From Lachnospiraceae bacterium NE2001 (GTDB lineage Bacteria; Bacillota; Clostridia; Lachnospirales; Lachnospiraceae), in assembly GCA_900110635.1 (NCBI GenBank), contig FOEK01000008.1:1-64000 (forward strand): a stretch of 64,000 nucleotides of DNA. The letters are read 5' to 3'. Positions 53,103-62,500 of this stretch are shown piece by piece. Below the pieces are notes generated by a model, which made no database searches, had not been told where the DNA came from, and was given only the letters and a program-made list of their open reading frames with translations. Numbering within the stretch: the stretch's first letter is position 1; each line of letters opens with the position of its first letter. Position numbers and translations under genes: made by a program.

Positions 53103-54371
53103 TCATCTATTATATACATATACCACACGAGACATATTCTCTATCATTCTATATCCGTCCCAAGTGAACTCGAGTCCCATCGTATCACCTATATCAACTA
53201 CTCGGTCGATACCACGAACACCAGAACGAGCCACAAAGTCAACCACATCATTCTTATCTATTCCAAGAACTGCTATGGTCTGGCAATTTTTACCCATAAT
53301 AGGTATTATATCATCCAATGATCTTACGGTATACTCAAAGAAGTAACCGCCCCCCATCTTATAGTCCATTATATCTTCAGATATTTCATCCAGGTGAATA
53401 ACAAACATCTTGTTGCCATGCTTCTCAAGACGAACTCCATCTTTCTTCATAGAAAGCTCGGTAAACATAGATTGCTTATCTATTGCTTGGATTGGCTGCA
53501 TCTCATATCTTTCTTCAACCTCTTTAGAAAGAGTATCCCAGAAAGTTTTCTGAACTTTGAGAAGAGTTTCATCCTTTTCAGAACCCTTTGCTAGATTCTC
53601 ATCAACTAGCCACACTACTATTCTAGGCGAACTGCATGCATTCTGATCCGAATAATACGTATCCGTATAGAACTTCTTCGCTATCTCTACCGCATTATCA
53701 GCTCCCTTCTCTGGATCCGATATAAGTGCATGATACTTCTTAGCATCTATTACTGCCACAGAATGTCTATCTGCAAAGCACATTTCTATCGCTCTAGGAG
53801 GGATTGGATATCTTCTAATCTGTTCGATAGTCCTGTCTCCACCCCAGATGATACGTACATCACATATCGAAGAGAGAAATGCCGTAATCTCGTCTGAATG
53901 TTCATACCGAATTATACAGATGTATTGTTTCATCTGTGTGAACTCATCTCGACTAAGCAATCTATTAATAGCCGAACAGATTATGTCAACCTCCTCGAAC
54001 TGCTTTTCCGATACACGTATCACAGTAACATTTCCAGCAAGAAGTGATGATGTCATTGATACAGCGAAGTTAACAGGTACATTTGAAGGAGCTATATGAA
54101 ATGCAACTCCACGTCCCATTCTAAGAGTATCTTCCCTTACCGTGTCGGACTTCGTCTGCTCTAGCGAGGCCTTACGAATCCAGTACGCATAGGACATTAC
54201 GTCCATATGATTTCTGATACCTGGAATAGCCAGAAGCTCCTTCGACAGTGCTGACAGAAATCCTTCGACTAACTCAGAAAAGATAGGTAGCGAAGGCGTC
54301 TTTGGTGCATTTCGAAGAACCTCCTCATCACCGACTAGATATTTAATTTTATCCTTTATCTCACTGTTCAT
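53103..54371 (-). CDS. LuxC-type acyl-CoA/acyl-protein reductase
   Basis: A 422-residue acyl reductase, the stand-alone counterpart of the C-terminal half of the fusion at 14200-16656. Shared blocks: MGRGVAFHIAPSNVPVNFA, RIIWGGDRTIEQI, catalytic C246 in DQNACSSPRIVVW, and the tail GIDRVVDIGDTMGLEFTWDG. It should reduce an activated acyl group to an aldehyde with NADPH. It lacks the lysine/serine-rich insert seen in the fused version. The site before the ATG is weak; luxE ends 30 bases upstream. Confidence 0.88.
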   Translation of the reverse strand: MNSEIKDKIKYLVGDEEVLRNAPKTPSLPIFSELVEGFLSALSKELLAIPGIRNHMDVMSYAYWIRKASLEQTKSDTVREDTLRMGRGVAFHIAPSNVPVNFAVSMTSSLLAGNVTVIRVSEKQFEEVDIICSAINRLLSRDEFTQMKQYICIIRYEHSDEITAFLSSICDVRIIWGGDRTIEQIRRYPIPPRAIEMCFADRHSVAVIDAKKYHALISDPEKGADNAVEIAKKFYTDTYYSDQNACSSPRIVVWLVDENLAKGSEKDETLLKVQKTFWDTLSKEVEERYEMQPIQAIDKQSMFTELSMKKDGVRLEKHGNKMFVIHLDEISEDIMDYKMGGGYFFEYTVRSLDDIIPIMGKNCQTIAVLGIDKNDVVDFVARSGVRGIDRVVDIGDTMGLEFTWDGYRMIENMSRVVYVYNR

Positions 54372-54401
54372 ATATCTTTTACATTCTTTTTTATATCTAA
54401 T

Positions 54402-55535
54402 TTACAGGCTTCTTTGAAGCTTATCAGCGTAAGTATCACTACATCCTCTCAGCTCAGCGCTCTTCAGTCTTCCAAGAATCTGAATATACTTACCCTTCCT
54501 ACCGCAAGGACAATCATCCTCGCCTAAGATAATTCCTTCATCCTCTGTAAGTAGCGAATGTCCAGGATAACTATGTGGTAGAACCGACACAGTCTGAATA
54601 ATCCCCTTCTCTCCAATCTCCTTTACAGAGAAATCATTTGCGTCTCTTATAAATACATCCGAATAGTTGCTTGCATGAAGATGACCACACTCACACTCAG
54701 CATATATGCATCCAGTCTGCTCGACCATAGCATAATGATCTAGAAAATGAGTTATTCCAAGTACATCTGTCATACGGTTCTTGAACTCGTTCTGAGAGAT
54801 ACTCTCCGAAACAAGTTTCTTCCAGCCACCTCCAGTCATAAGAAATGCTTCCGACAGATCATAGCTAGATATATCAAACTCATCATCTTTACTTTCAGCA
54901 CTCTTCTTGTCTGCCTTTAAACCTTGGATTGCTTGATACAGATGCTGCCAAACTATAAAGGTAAACCCAAAGATTATAAACCTCTGCCCACTATACTTTT
55001 CAAGAAATGCCTTCACAGCATCAACATTTAGAGACATATCATCATTAAGCGCATATACTATATCTCTGGCAACTATCTGGAGTCCCATAATAGCCGCTCC
55101 ACGGGCTGTGAACTGCTGACGATTACGGACAGTTTCTTTCGAATCTATAACAAGCATAGGAAGTCTCTTCTTTCCCCAGTAATCACTAAGGATTTTCACA
55201 AGCACCTTCTGCTGTATCATAGCAGTCTCTTTATCAACGTATATCTTTGACACTCTCTGACCTGTTGTACCTGAAGATGTCATAGTCTTAAAGACTTCCT
55301 CTCTAGGAATACTGAGAAGATCAACATCTTTAAAGGTTCTCACGGGAAAAAATGGTATATCTTCTGGAGAGCTAACCTTCGACTCATCATAGCTGATAGC
55401 CCTTAGATATCTGGCATATTCAGGACATTTTTCCTGATGTAGCCTCGTAAGCTCAATCAACTCAGTTGTAAGAAGCCTCGACTTTTCTTCTTTATTCAGT
55501 TCATACGGTTCTAATTCATAAAAATCTTCTATCAT
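54402..55535 (-). CDS. LuxE-type acyl-protein synthetase
   Basis: A 377-residue adenylate-forming enzyme of the LuxE family with SSGTTG (87-92), MVEQTGCIYAECECGHLHA, YPGHSLLTEDEGIILGEDDC, and GRKGKYIQILGRLKSAELRG. It matches the N-terminal half of the fusion at 14200-16656 nearly throughout. In the luminous bacteria LuxE activates the acid and passes the acyl to LuxC. The ATG overlaps the transketolase C-half stop (ATGA), so it is translationally coupled. Confidence 0.88.
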   Translation of the reverse strand: MIEDFYELEPYELNKEEKSRLLTTELIELTRLHQEKCPEYARYLRAISYDESKVSSPEDIPFFPVRTFKDVDLLSIPREEVFKTMTSSGTTGQRVSKIYVDKETAMIQQKVLVKILSDYWGKKRLPMLVIDSKETVRNRQQFTARGAAIMGLQIVARDIVYALNDDMSLNVDAVKAFLEKYSGQRFIIFGFTFIVWQHLYQAIQGLKADKKSAESKDDEFDISSYDLSEAFLMTGGGWKKLVSESISQNEFKNRMTDVLGITHFLDHYAMVEQTGCIYAECECGHLHASNYSDVFIRDANDFSVKEIGEKGIIQTVSVLPHSYPGHSLLTEDEGIILGEDDCPCGRKGKYIQILGRLKSAELRGCSDTYADKLQRSL

Positions 55536-56551
55536 CTAATCTCTGCTTTTATTCGCTCTGCTATCTTTTCTACACTGAGTCCAGCCTCGTCCAATACAAA
55601 ATCCTGTGTTCCTGCTGGGTAAAATGAATCATTGAATCCGACGAACACCTGTCTCGGTGCCCTAACCTTTGTGGTCTTATACTCTGCAACAGTGCTACCC
55701 ATACCGCCCAGTACGTTATGCTCTTCAACAGTCACAACAAGGTCAGCCTCGTCAAATATCTTATCCAGACCTTCTTTATCCAGAGGTTTAATGGTATGCA
55801 TATTGTAGATATCAAACTGTACCCCGTCTAGTTCAGGATCCGTCTCCTGCTCTTCCTCGATATGCTTCACCGCCTCAAGTGTTCTGGAAACCATAAGTCC
55901 AGTTGCAATTACAGCCACCCTTTTATCTGGTCCCTTCGATTCATCTATTTTTACCGATTTTAAAGGGACCAGCCTACCAGGAACAAAATCATAATCTTCA
56001 CGATATACAATCGGACAATTAAGTCCGCCGCTTAGACGAATATACATCGGGCCATCCATCTTTGCCGCATACTCGATAACCTTGATAGCTTCCAAACTAT
56101 CAGCAGGCGAGAAAACCTGCATATTGGGAAGAACCCTGGTAAATGCTATATCTTCGGTAGCCCAATGAGATACTCCCGACTTAGCTGCCACAACACCTGC
56201 CGATGAACCAATAAGTTTAACGTTACACCCAAGATATGACAGATGCTGTCTCACAAACTCAAGGGACCTAACTGCTATGAATGAAGCATAGGTTGTAGCA
56301 AATACATTGTACCCGCTCATTGCAAGACCAGCCGAGATACCTATCATATTCTGCTCGGCAATACCAACATTCAGAAACTTCTCTGGGTACTTTTGAATAA
56401 ATCTGTCCATTCCTGATAATAAGGAGAGATCCGCCGTTACCAACTTCAGATTTTCTATATTTTCAGCCACATCAGGAAATGCCACAGCAAACACGCTTCC
56501 ACGCTGTCCCAGCATTGACCATTTTCTTATATTTGCAGAGGTAACATTCAT
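55532..56551 (-). CDS. Transketolase C-terminal subunit-like protein
   Basis: A 339-residue half-transketolase carrying the pyrimidine-binding and C-terminal domains: LNVGIAEQNMIGISAGLAMSGY with the catalytic glutamate, SSAGVVAAKSGVSHWATEDIA, and VEEHNVLGGMGS. It should pair with the N-half at 56548-57468 to transfer a two-carbon ketol unit. It starts in the stop of that gene (ATGA overlap) with GGAGGTGGCGGA. Split transketolases occur in many Firmicutes, and this one is in a glycan operon, not with pentose-phosphate genes. Confidence 0.87.
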   Translation of the reverse strand: MNVTSANIRKWSMLGQRGSVFAVAFPDVAENIENLKLVTADLSLLSGMDRFIQKYPEKFLNVGIAEQNMIGISAGLAMSGYNVFATTYASFIAVRSLEFVRQHLSYLGCNVKLIGSSAGVVAAKSGVSHWATEDIAFTRVLPNMQVFSPADSLEAIKVIEYAAKMDGPMYIRLSGGLNCPIVYREDYDFVPGRLVPLKSVKIDESKGPDKRVAVIATGLMVSRTLEAVKHIEEEQETDPELDGVQFDIYNMHTIKPLDKEGLDKIFDEADLVVTVEEHNVLGGMGSTVAEYKTTKVRAPRQVFVGFNDSFYPAGTQDFVLDEAGLSVEKIAERIKAEIR

Positions 56552-57468
56552 TCCGCCACCTCCTCACCCAGAATCTCAGCTCTGGCTATATTATACTCTT
56601 TTTCAGATAGTCTATGATGATGCCACTCTGGACGACCTTCCATAAATGAAACGCCCATTCCCTTTATCGTATCTACGATGATCACCTGAGGCTTATCTAT
56701 CGCATCTTCTCCAAGAATCCAAGCATCAGACTCTAAGGCAGAATCTTCGTCAGGAGCCTCTCTACGAACATAACGCTCATCAAAAGCTCTAAGGACATCT
56801 GCAACCTCTCGACCATTACATTCTGAAACAAACCATCCAAAGCTCTTCATTTTGGCCGACAAGTCTCCCAACGCCATTACATCCTCTGTATCACCATCAT
56901 AGGAGAGATGATTACGATCAATAATAGCCACAAGGTTATCCAACTTATAGTGTGCTGCAGACATAAATGCTTCCCAGATAGAGCCTTCATTTAACTCTGC
57001 ATCGCCAAGAAGCACATAGAATCTTCTATTAGTTTTCTTTTCTTTATCAGCTATCGCCATACCTATTGCAACAGGAAGGGCCATCCCCAGGCTTCCCCCA
57101 GAATACTCAAGACCTATCTCCTGTCTCATTGGGTATCCTGCCAGCCTGCCACCATTCTTCTGAAACTCCATACATTCATCGTCAGAAATAAGCCCTGCCT
57201 CAGCTAGAGCTGGGATGTGAGCTAAGACACAGTGATTCTTACTCGGTATGAATATATCACGAGTATCACTTAATAGCTTTGAATCTTCGTTGTCAAATAA
57301 CCTAAGAACCTCACCATAGAGAACAGCAAGAATCTCCATACAGGAAAAACTCCCACCTAAGTGAGAACCAGCATTTCCTGTAGAAAGCGCCATATCAAGA
57401 CCTTTGAGACGCATACGTTTCGTCATCTCGGTGAGCCTTATGATATTTTCCTCTGATCTGTTGTACAT
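56548..57468 (-). CDS. Transketolase N-terminal subunit-like protein
   Basis: A 306-residue half-transketolase with the ThDP-binding region: GNAGSHLGGSFSCMEIL, YSGGSLGMALPVAIGMA, GDAELNEGSIWEAFMSA (ThDP/Mg motif), and DTIKGMGVSFMEGRPEWHHH. Residues 225-255 are an acidic stretch longer than usual. It is coupled to the C-half by a 4-base overlap and directly follows the SDR stop. The pair may extend or branch a sugar or an aldehyde by two carbons. Confidence 0.87.
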   Translation of the reverse strand: MYNRSEENIIRLTEMTKRMRLKGLDMALSTGNAGSHLGGSFSCMEILAVLYGEVLRLFDNEDSKLLSDTRDIFIPSKNHCVLAHIPALAEAGLISDDECMEFQKNGGRLAGYPMRQEIGLEYSGGSLGMALPVAIGMAIADKEKKTNRRFYVLLGDAELNEGSIWEAFMSAAHYKLDNLVAIIDRNHLSYDGDTEDVMALGDLSAKMKSFGWFVSECNGREVADVLRAFDERYVRREAPDEDSALESDAWILGEDAIDKPQVIIVDTIKGMGVSFMEGRPEWHHHRLSEKEYNIARAEILGEEVAE

Positions 57469-58257
57469 CTATATCAACCTACCGCCATCGGCATTAATTA
57501 TGCTGCCTGTAATAAATGATGAAGAATCTGTAGCAAGGAAGTAAACAACCCCCGCTATCTCTTCAGGTGTTCCTTTACGTTTCATACTTATAGCATCAAG
57601 AATCTTCTGCTGTTCTTCGTCCGCTTTAAAGTCACCCATTTCAGTGTCGATAAGACCTGGAGCAACAGCATTTACCCTTATGTTATAAGGAGCCAGTTCC
57701 TTTGATATACATCTTGTAGCCCACATAAATGCAGCCTTACTGGATCCATAAGCAAGATAGCCTTCTCTTGCCTCTATCCCGCCAACAGAACCAATGTTAA
57801 CTATTGATCGAGACCTTGCTCTACCAGTCACTTTTTCTTCCTTATTGCTCTCTCGAATCATCAGCTTCGATATCTTTTGTATCAGCGATATCTGACCTAC
57901 GAAGTTTACTTCCATAACATCACGAAGAGTATCCATAGACGTCATCTGCATCAGTCCACCACTTGGAACCCCAGCATTATTCACCAATATATCTAAGGAT
58001 AGCTTATTACCATTCTCATCTTTTTTAGATGAAATGGTCTTCACTGCACTCTTAATTGAGTCTTCACTTCTAAGATCAAGCTCAACAGGAATAATCCCCC
58101 CCCCACTATCAGCCGTCATCTGAAGCTCATTCATTTCATCAACAAAGGAGTCATCACAATGACTTGTAGTAGCCCATACATTTATTCCATTATCTATAAA
58201 CTTTTTTACAATAGCTCGACCAATCCCACGGCGAGCCCCCGTAACTATCGCATTCAT
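57469..58257 (-). CDS. Short-chain dehydrogenase/reductase
   Basis: A 262-residue classical SDR: TGARRGIGRA (6-15), NNAGVPSGG, GSVGGIEAREGYLAYGSSKAA with catalytic Tyr and Lys, NAVAPGLIDTEMG, and the SSFITGSIINADGG tail of FabG-like enzymes. It is a paralogue of the SDR at 52314-53057, the two flanking the transketolase/LuxE/LuxC genes. The site before the ATG is poor (GGGATGTAAG). Substrate unknown. Confidence 0.85.
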   Translation of the reverse strand: MNAIVTGARRGIGRAIVKKFIDNGINVWATTSHCDDSFVDEMNELQMTADSGGGIIPVELDLRSEDSIKSAVKTISSKKDENGNKLSLDILVNNAGVPSGGLMQMTSMDTLRDVMEVNFVGQISLIQKISKLMIRESNKEEKVTGRARSRSIVNIGSVGGIEAREGYLAYGSSKAAFMWATRCISKELAPYNIRVNAVAPGLIDTEMGDFKADEEQQKILDAISMKRKGTPEEIAGVVYFLATDSSSFITGSIINADGGRLI

Positions 58258-58265
58258 ATATTTTC

Positions 58266-59408
58266 TTACATCCCATAAAATCGCTTGATTGTGTTGATTA
58301 TGTAGTCTTGAGTATTGTCGTCAAGATCGTAGTAGAGAGGAAGACGGACCAGACGCTCACTCTCTTTAGTAGTATACTTATCTTCTCCTCTAAACTCGCC
58401 AAATCGCTTTCCAGCCGGCGACTGATGTAGAGGAATATAGTGAAATACTGCCAGGATATCGTTATCCTTCATATAGTTGATGAATCTCGTACGTTCATCG
58501 AGATTCCTTGTCTTTATATAGAAGATATGTGCATTATGCTTGCATTCTGGCGGTATAATTGGAAGCTCCAGAATCCCTCTATCAAGAAGTGGTTTTAGTT
58601 CATCGTAATATCTATTCCAGAGAGTCATACGCCTGTCATAGATTTCATCTGCTATCTCAAGTTGAGCCCATAGATAAGCTGCAAGTATATCACTGGGAAG
58701 ATAGGATGATCCCATATCCATCCAGGTATATTTGTCGATCTCACCACGATAGAATTTGCTTCGGTTGGTACCCTTCTCTCTGATTATTTCAGCGCGTTCA
58801 ATCAGAGTTTTAGAGTTATTCTCTTGATTTAGGAGGATAGCCCCTCCTTCTCCCATGGAATAATTCTTTGTCTCATGAAAACTAAAGCAACCTATATCGC
58901 CAATCGATCCAAGTGAACGTTCCTTATACTCTGACATAACCCCCTGAGCAGCATCTTCAACTACAGCAAGGTTATGACGTCTAGCTATAGAAATAATAGT
59001 ATCCATCTCACAAGAAACACCTGCATAATGCACAGGAACTATAGCTTTTGTCTTATCTGTTATAGAATCTTCAATTAATTTTTCATCCATATTCATGGTA
59101 TCTGGACGAATATCCACATAAATAATCTTTGCACCTCTTAGAACAAATGCATTCGCTGTCGAAACAAAAGTAAAGGATGGGATGATCACTTCATCCCCTG
59201 GTTGAATCCCTAGGAGAATTGCTGCCATCTCTAAACTATGTGAACAGGACGTTGTCAGCATAACCTTGGGAGAACCTGTACGCACCTCAAACCAACGATT
59301 ACATAGCTTGGTATACTTTCCATCGCCACAAATCTTCTTATTATTTACGGCATCCTGCATATATTCAAAAACCTTGGCTGTAAAAGGAGCCACATTGTAA
59401 CTAATCAT
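58266..59408 (-). CDS. wecE: WecE-like sugar-nucleotide aminotransferase
   Basis: A 380-residue PLP enzyme that matches WecE/RffA closely by eye: LCGDG-like KICGDGKYTK near the N-terminus, GDEVIIPSFTFVSTANAFVL, DIRPDTMNMDE, VPVHYAGVSCEMDTI, FHETKNYSMGEGGAI with the PLP lysine, and FHYIPLHQSPAGKRFGEFRG. WecE aminates dTDP-4-keto-6-deoxyglucose to give dTDP-4-amino-4,6-dideoxygalactose. The start is the ATG at 59408 with TTGGAG nine bases upstream; a TTG five codons earlier overlaps that site. It is the first gene of the long minus-strand operon. Confidence 0.9.
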   Translation of the reverse strand: MISYNVAPFTAKVFEYMQDAVNNKKICGDGKYTKLCNRWFEVRTGSPKVMLTTSCSHSLEMAAILLGIQPGDEVIIPSFTFVSTANAFVLRGAKIIYVDIRPDTMNMDEKLIEDSITDKTKAIVPVHYAGVSCEMDTIISIARRHNLAVVEDAAQGVMSEYKERSLGSIGDIGCFSFHETKNYSMGEGGAILLNQENNSKTLIERAEIIREKGTNRSKFYRGEIDKYTWMDMGSSYLPSDILAAYLWAQLEIADEIYDRRMTLWNRYYDELKPLLDRGILELPIIPPECKHNAHIFYIKTRNLDERTRFINYMKDNDILAVFHYIPLHQSPAGKRFGEFRGEDKYTTKESERLVRLPLYYDLDDNTQDYIINTIKRFYGM

Positions 59409-59457
59409 TATTAACAACTCCAAATAATACGAATTAACAACATACTCATACTTGGGT

Positions 59458-59466
59458 ATTATACCA
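59458..59466 (-). promoter_or_regulatory. Extended -10 promoter of the glycan operon
   Basis: TGGTATAAT on the minus strand, a perfect TGnTATAAT, about 50 bases before the wecE-like ATG. The -35 region (TACTTT) is poor. It could serve much of the minus-strand cluster, since genes downstream are mostly overlapping or tightly spaced. Confidence 0.55.
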
Positions 59467-59496
59467 CAAAGTAGCTAATAAAAGTAGAGGGTTTTA

Positions 59497-59526
59497 TTCG
59501 ACTTTTACTACCATACATGATAGAAT
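59497..59526 (+). promoter_or_regulatory. Candidate promoter of the tandem YfhO gene
   Basis: TTCGAC, an 18-base spacer, then TAGAAT, 39 bases before the ATG at 59565. It is divergent from the promoter at 59458-59466; the 156-base gap between the two genes holds nothing else recognisable. Confidence 0.4.
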
Positions 59527-59564
59527 TATGCATATATATTTATTGGCTGGAGGAATATGATCAA

Positions 59565-62500
59565 ATGAAGTTCATCAACAAAAATAAAGTATTTATTATC
59601 TCATTTATTATCCCATTTCTCACTTCTTTAATCGGTCTTTTTTTATTTGGTTTATTTCCACTAAATCATAGTTCCTCAGACATTTTTTCCACAACAGGAA
59701 ATGATATATATATAACCAACTATTACAGGCTATACGATTATATTCACGGTATATATAACTCTCACGCTATAAAGGATATCTGGGCTTTCTATATGACAGA
59801 TCCCACTAACCTGATAGTTCTTCTCTTCCCTCGTACTATGCTTATTGATTTACTTAGCATACTTTTTTCTTTTAAGCTCGGGCTTGCAGGCATGTTTTCT
59901 TCAATCTTCTTTAGCAAAAGATTTCTTAATGAACATAATAAAAACGTAAGAAACAGTGAAATGATTATAATATTTTTATCTATTGCTTACTCTCTGTCTA
60001 GCTATATGCTATCCTATGGAACAAACATATCATTCTTGTCAGTAATTGCTGTCTTTCCGATGATTATTCTTTATCTAGAAAAACTGTCCTATGATAACAA
60101 ATGGTTACCTTATTATATCACCCTAAGCATCTCATTTATTCTCAGCTTTTACGCGACAGGCATAGTATTTATTTTCACTATTCTATATTTATTTACTATC
60201 AAATATTCAACTAAAAAAGAAATATTTAAAACCATATTATATAAGCTTTTCGCTGATATCATCTCTATAGGAACAGCTTGTTTTGTTATTATCCCTGCAT
60301 TAAAAAGTACCATTTCCAGTTCATTTTTCCAAAAAGCCCCACCTTTCAATTCACAACTTCTCGGTTTTTTTGAAATGATACATCAGATGTTTTTTATGTC
60401 TAAACCTTCTGCCGTATATGAACTTAGTTATGGAATAGATATTTATATTGGAACATTATGTTTTGTACTTTTATTCATATATTTGACAGCTACAAAAATC
60501 AGTATTTTTACAAAGATAAAAAAACTAGCCATCCTCGCCATTCTATTTACGGGAACTATTATGACAGGGCCAAGTACATTATTCAATTTTTTCAGGGATT
60601 CATATAATCATTCCTGCTTTTTTGCTTTCACATTAATCTTTTATATATTGATTATTGTAAGCGACCTATTAATTGAATATGAATCAATAACCAAAATATC
60701 TGTAGTTATCGCATCTATATGTAGTTTGAGTGTAATCATTCTATCAATGATTATTTCAAAAAACTATAGTAGTTCATCCATTTTTATTTATTCTCTAGAA
60801 TTGGTGATCCTTTATGGAGTTCTGCTATTTTTAATTGTTAAAAAAATCAAAAACTATAATTATTTATTATTTATCACCATATTATTTGGAACCGTTGAAA
60901 TAATATTCTCTTTTATCTGGGGAATAAAATCTCTTGGAGATGCAAGTACCTCTTATTCTAATTCATTTACTTACATCCAGTACGAATTAGAGAGAGACAT
61001 CAAAGATGCTACTATTCGTAATTTTGATATGTACAATAACTACTTTAATCCTGTATTAAATGTTTTGAATAAGATAGATTATGTTACAATCCCAACAGAT
61101 TCAAATACTCCAGATATAAATCTTAAATTAGATGCCACTCTTGGAAATACAAATATTTATTTAAATGATTTCACTGATAACCGATATATTTTTGTAGACT
61201 CAGATATTTTAAATTGGACATATAGTAAATCAAGTGTTTATTCTTCTATGAACTATCTTGCGTCGCAAATTAGCGGACAACAAGATGAAATCTTCACATT
61301 AGTAAAAAGTACTCCAACACTGATTCCAAAATATACGTCAAATCATAATTATAAAGAAACAACCATAGAATATAATTTTGATGCAGAAGGAGATATTTAC
61401 TCTAATCAGACAATAATAGAGTATTTAGGAAAATATACAAAAGATAAGCCAATAACAAAAACTTATAAATCTTATGTTTATAAAGAACAATATAATCATC
61501 AGAAGTCCAGCTACTTTTATAAGTTTAACAAAGAGGCCTATAATCGTTTCATAGGTAATATTCCATATGTGGATTCAGATTCTTATATTAATATTGATGG
61601 ATATATAATTAATTCAATTAATGAAACACCTTTATACGATATCACTATTGATGGCAAATATACCAAACCACTCAAAATTGATGATTGTTTGTGGGTCGTA
61701 CCAATTAGTTCTGGAAATCACATTATAGAACGTAGTATTCACACATCACATTTAAACTATCTATTATTGGTTTGTATTTGTTTACTCTCAATTATACTTA
61801 CTTTATCACTTTACCTAATTAATTCAATTCCTAAAGTATTAAAGCGCATATATAATTTATTATTTAATTTTGCAAGAGAAAACTACGTATATATTACTAC
61901 TATTGCTGTTTCAACATCAATAGTGATATTGGCGTGTTATCTAAATACTTGTGCACCATTTGGAAGATTATCAGCATTAAGATCGGATGGATATGGACAA
62001 ACTTATCCCGCAATTCAATCTATGATCAATTCACTTAGCATAAAGAGTCTAATACCTTCCACAATAGGTTTTGGTTCCTTTATTTTTTCTTGTGGAGGAG
62101 ATCCAATTAGTTCAGTTATAGGAACTACTATTTCTCTTATATATGACATATTTATACGAACCAATGATGGAAAAATCTATTCAACAATAAAGGCGGCAAT
62201 ATATCTTGTCTATTCTGGGCCTGCAATTATTTTTTATCTCACCCATAAATATAGTGGACAAAGATATGATAAGAAAAATCCTTATTTAATAATTATAGCA
62301 TTACTATATACTCTATCCTCTTATTCAATTGGATACTTTATTTTTAATAATTTCTTGTATGGATTATATACACCTTTAATTATATATGCACTTGAAAAAA
62401 TGGTATACAAAAAGAAACCGCTTCCTTATATCCTGTTTCTATCATTCATAATGATACGAGGGTATTACAGTGCATTTTTACTCTGTGAGTTTGTAGGTCT

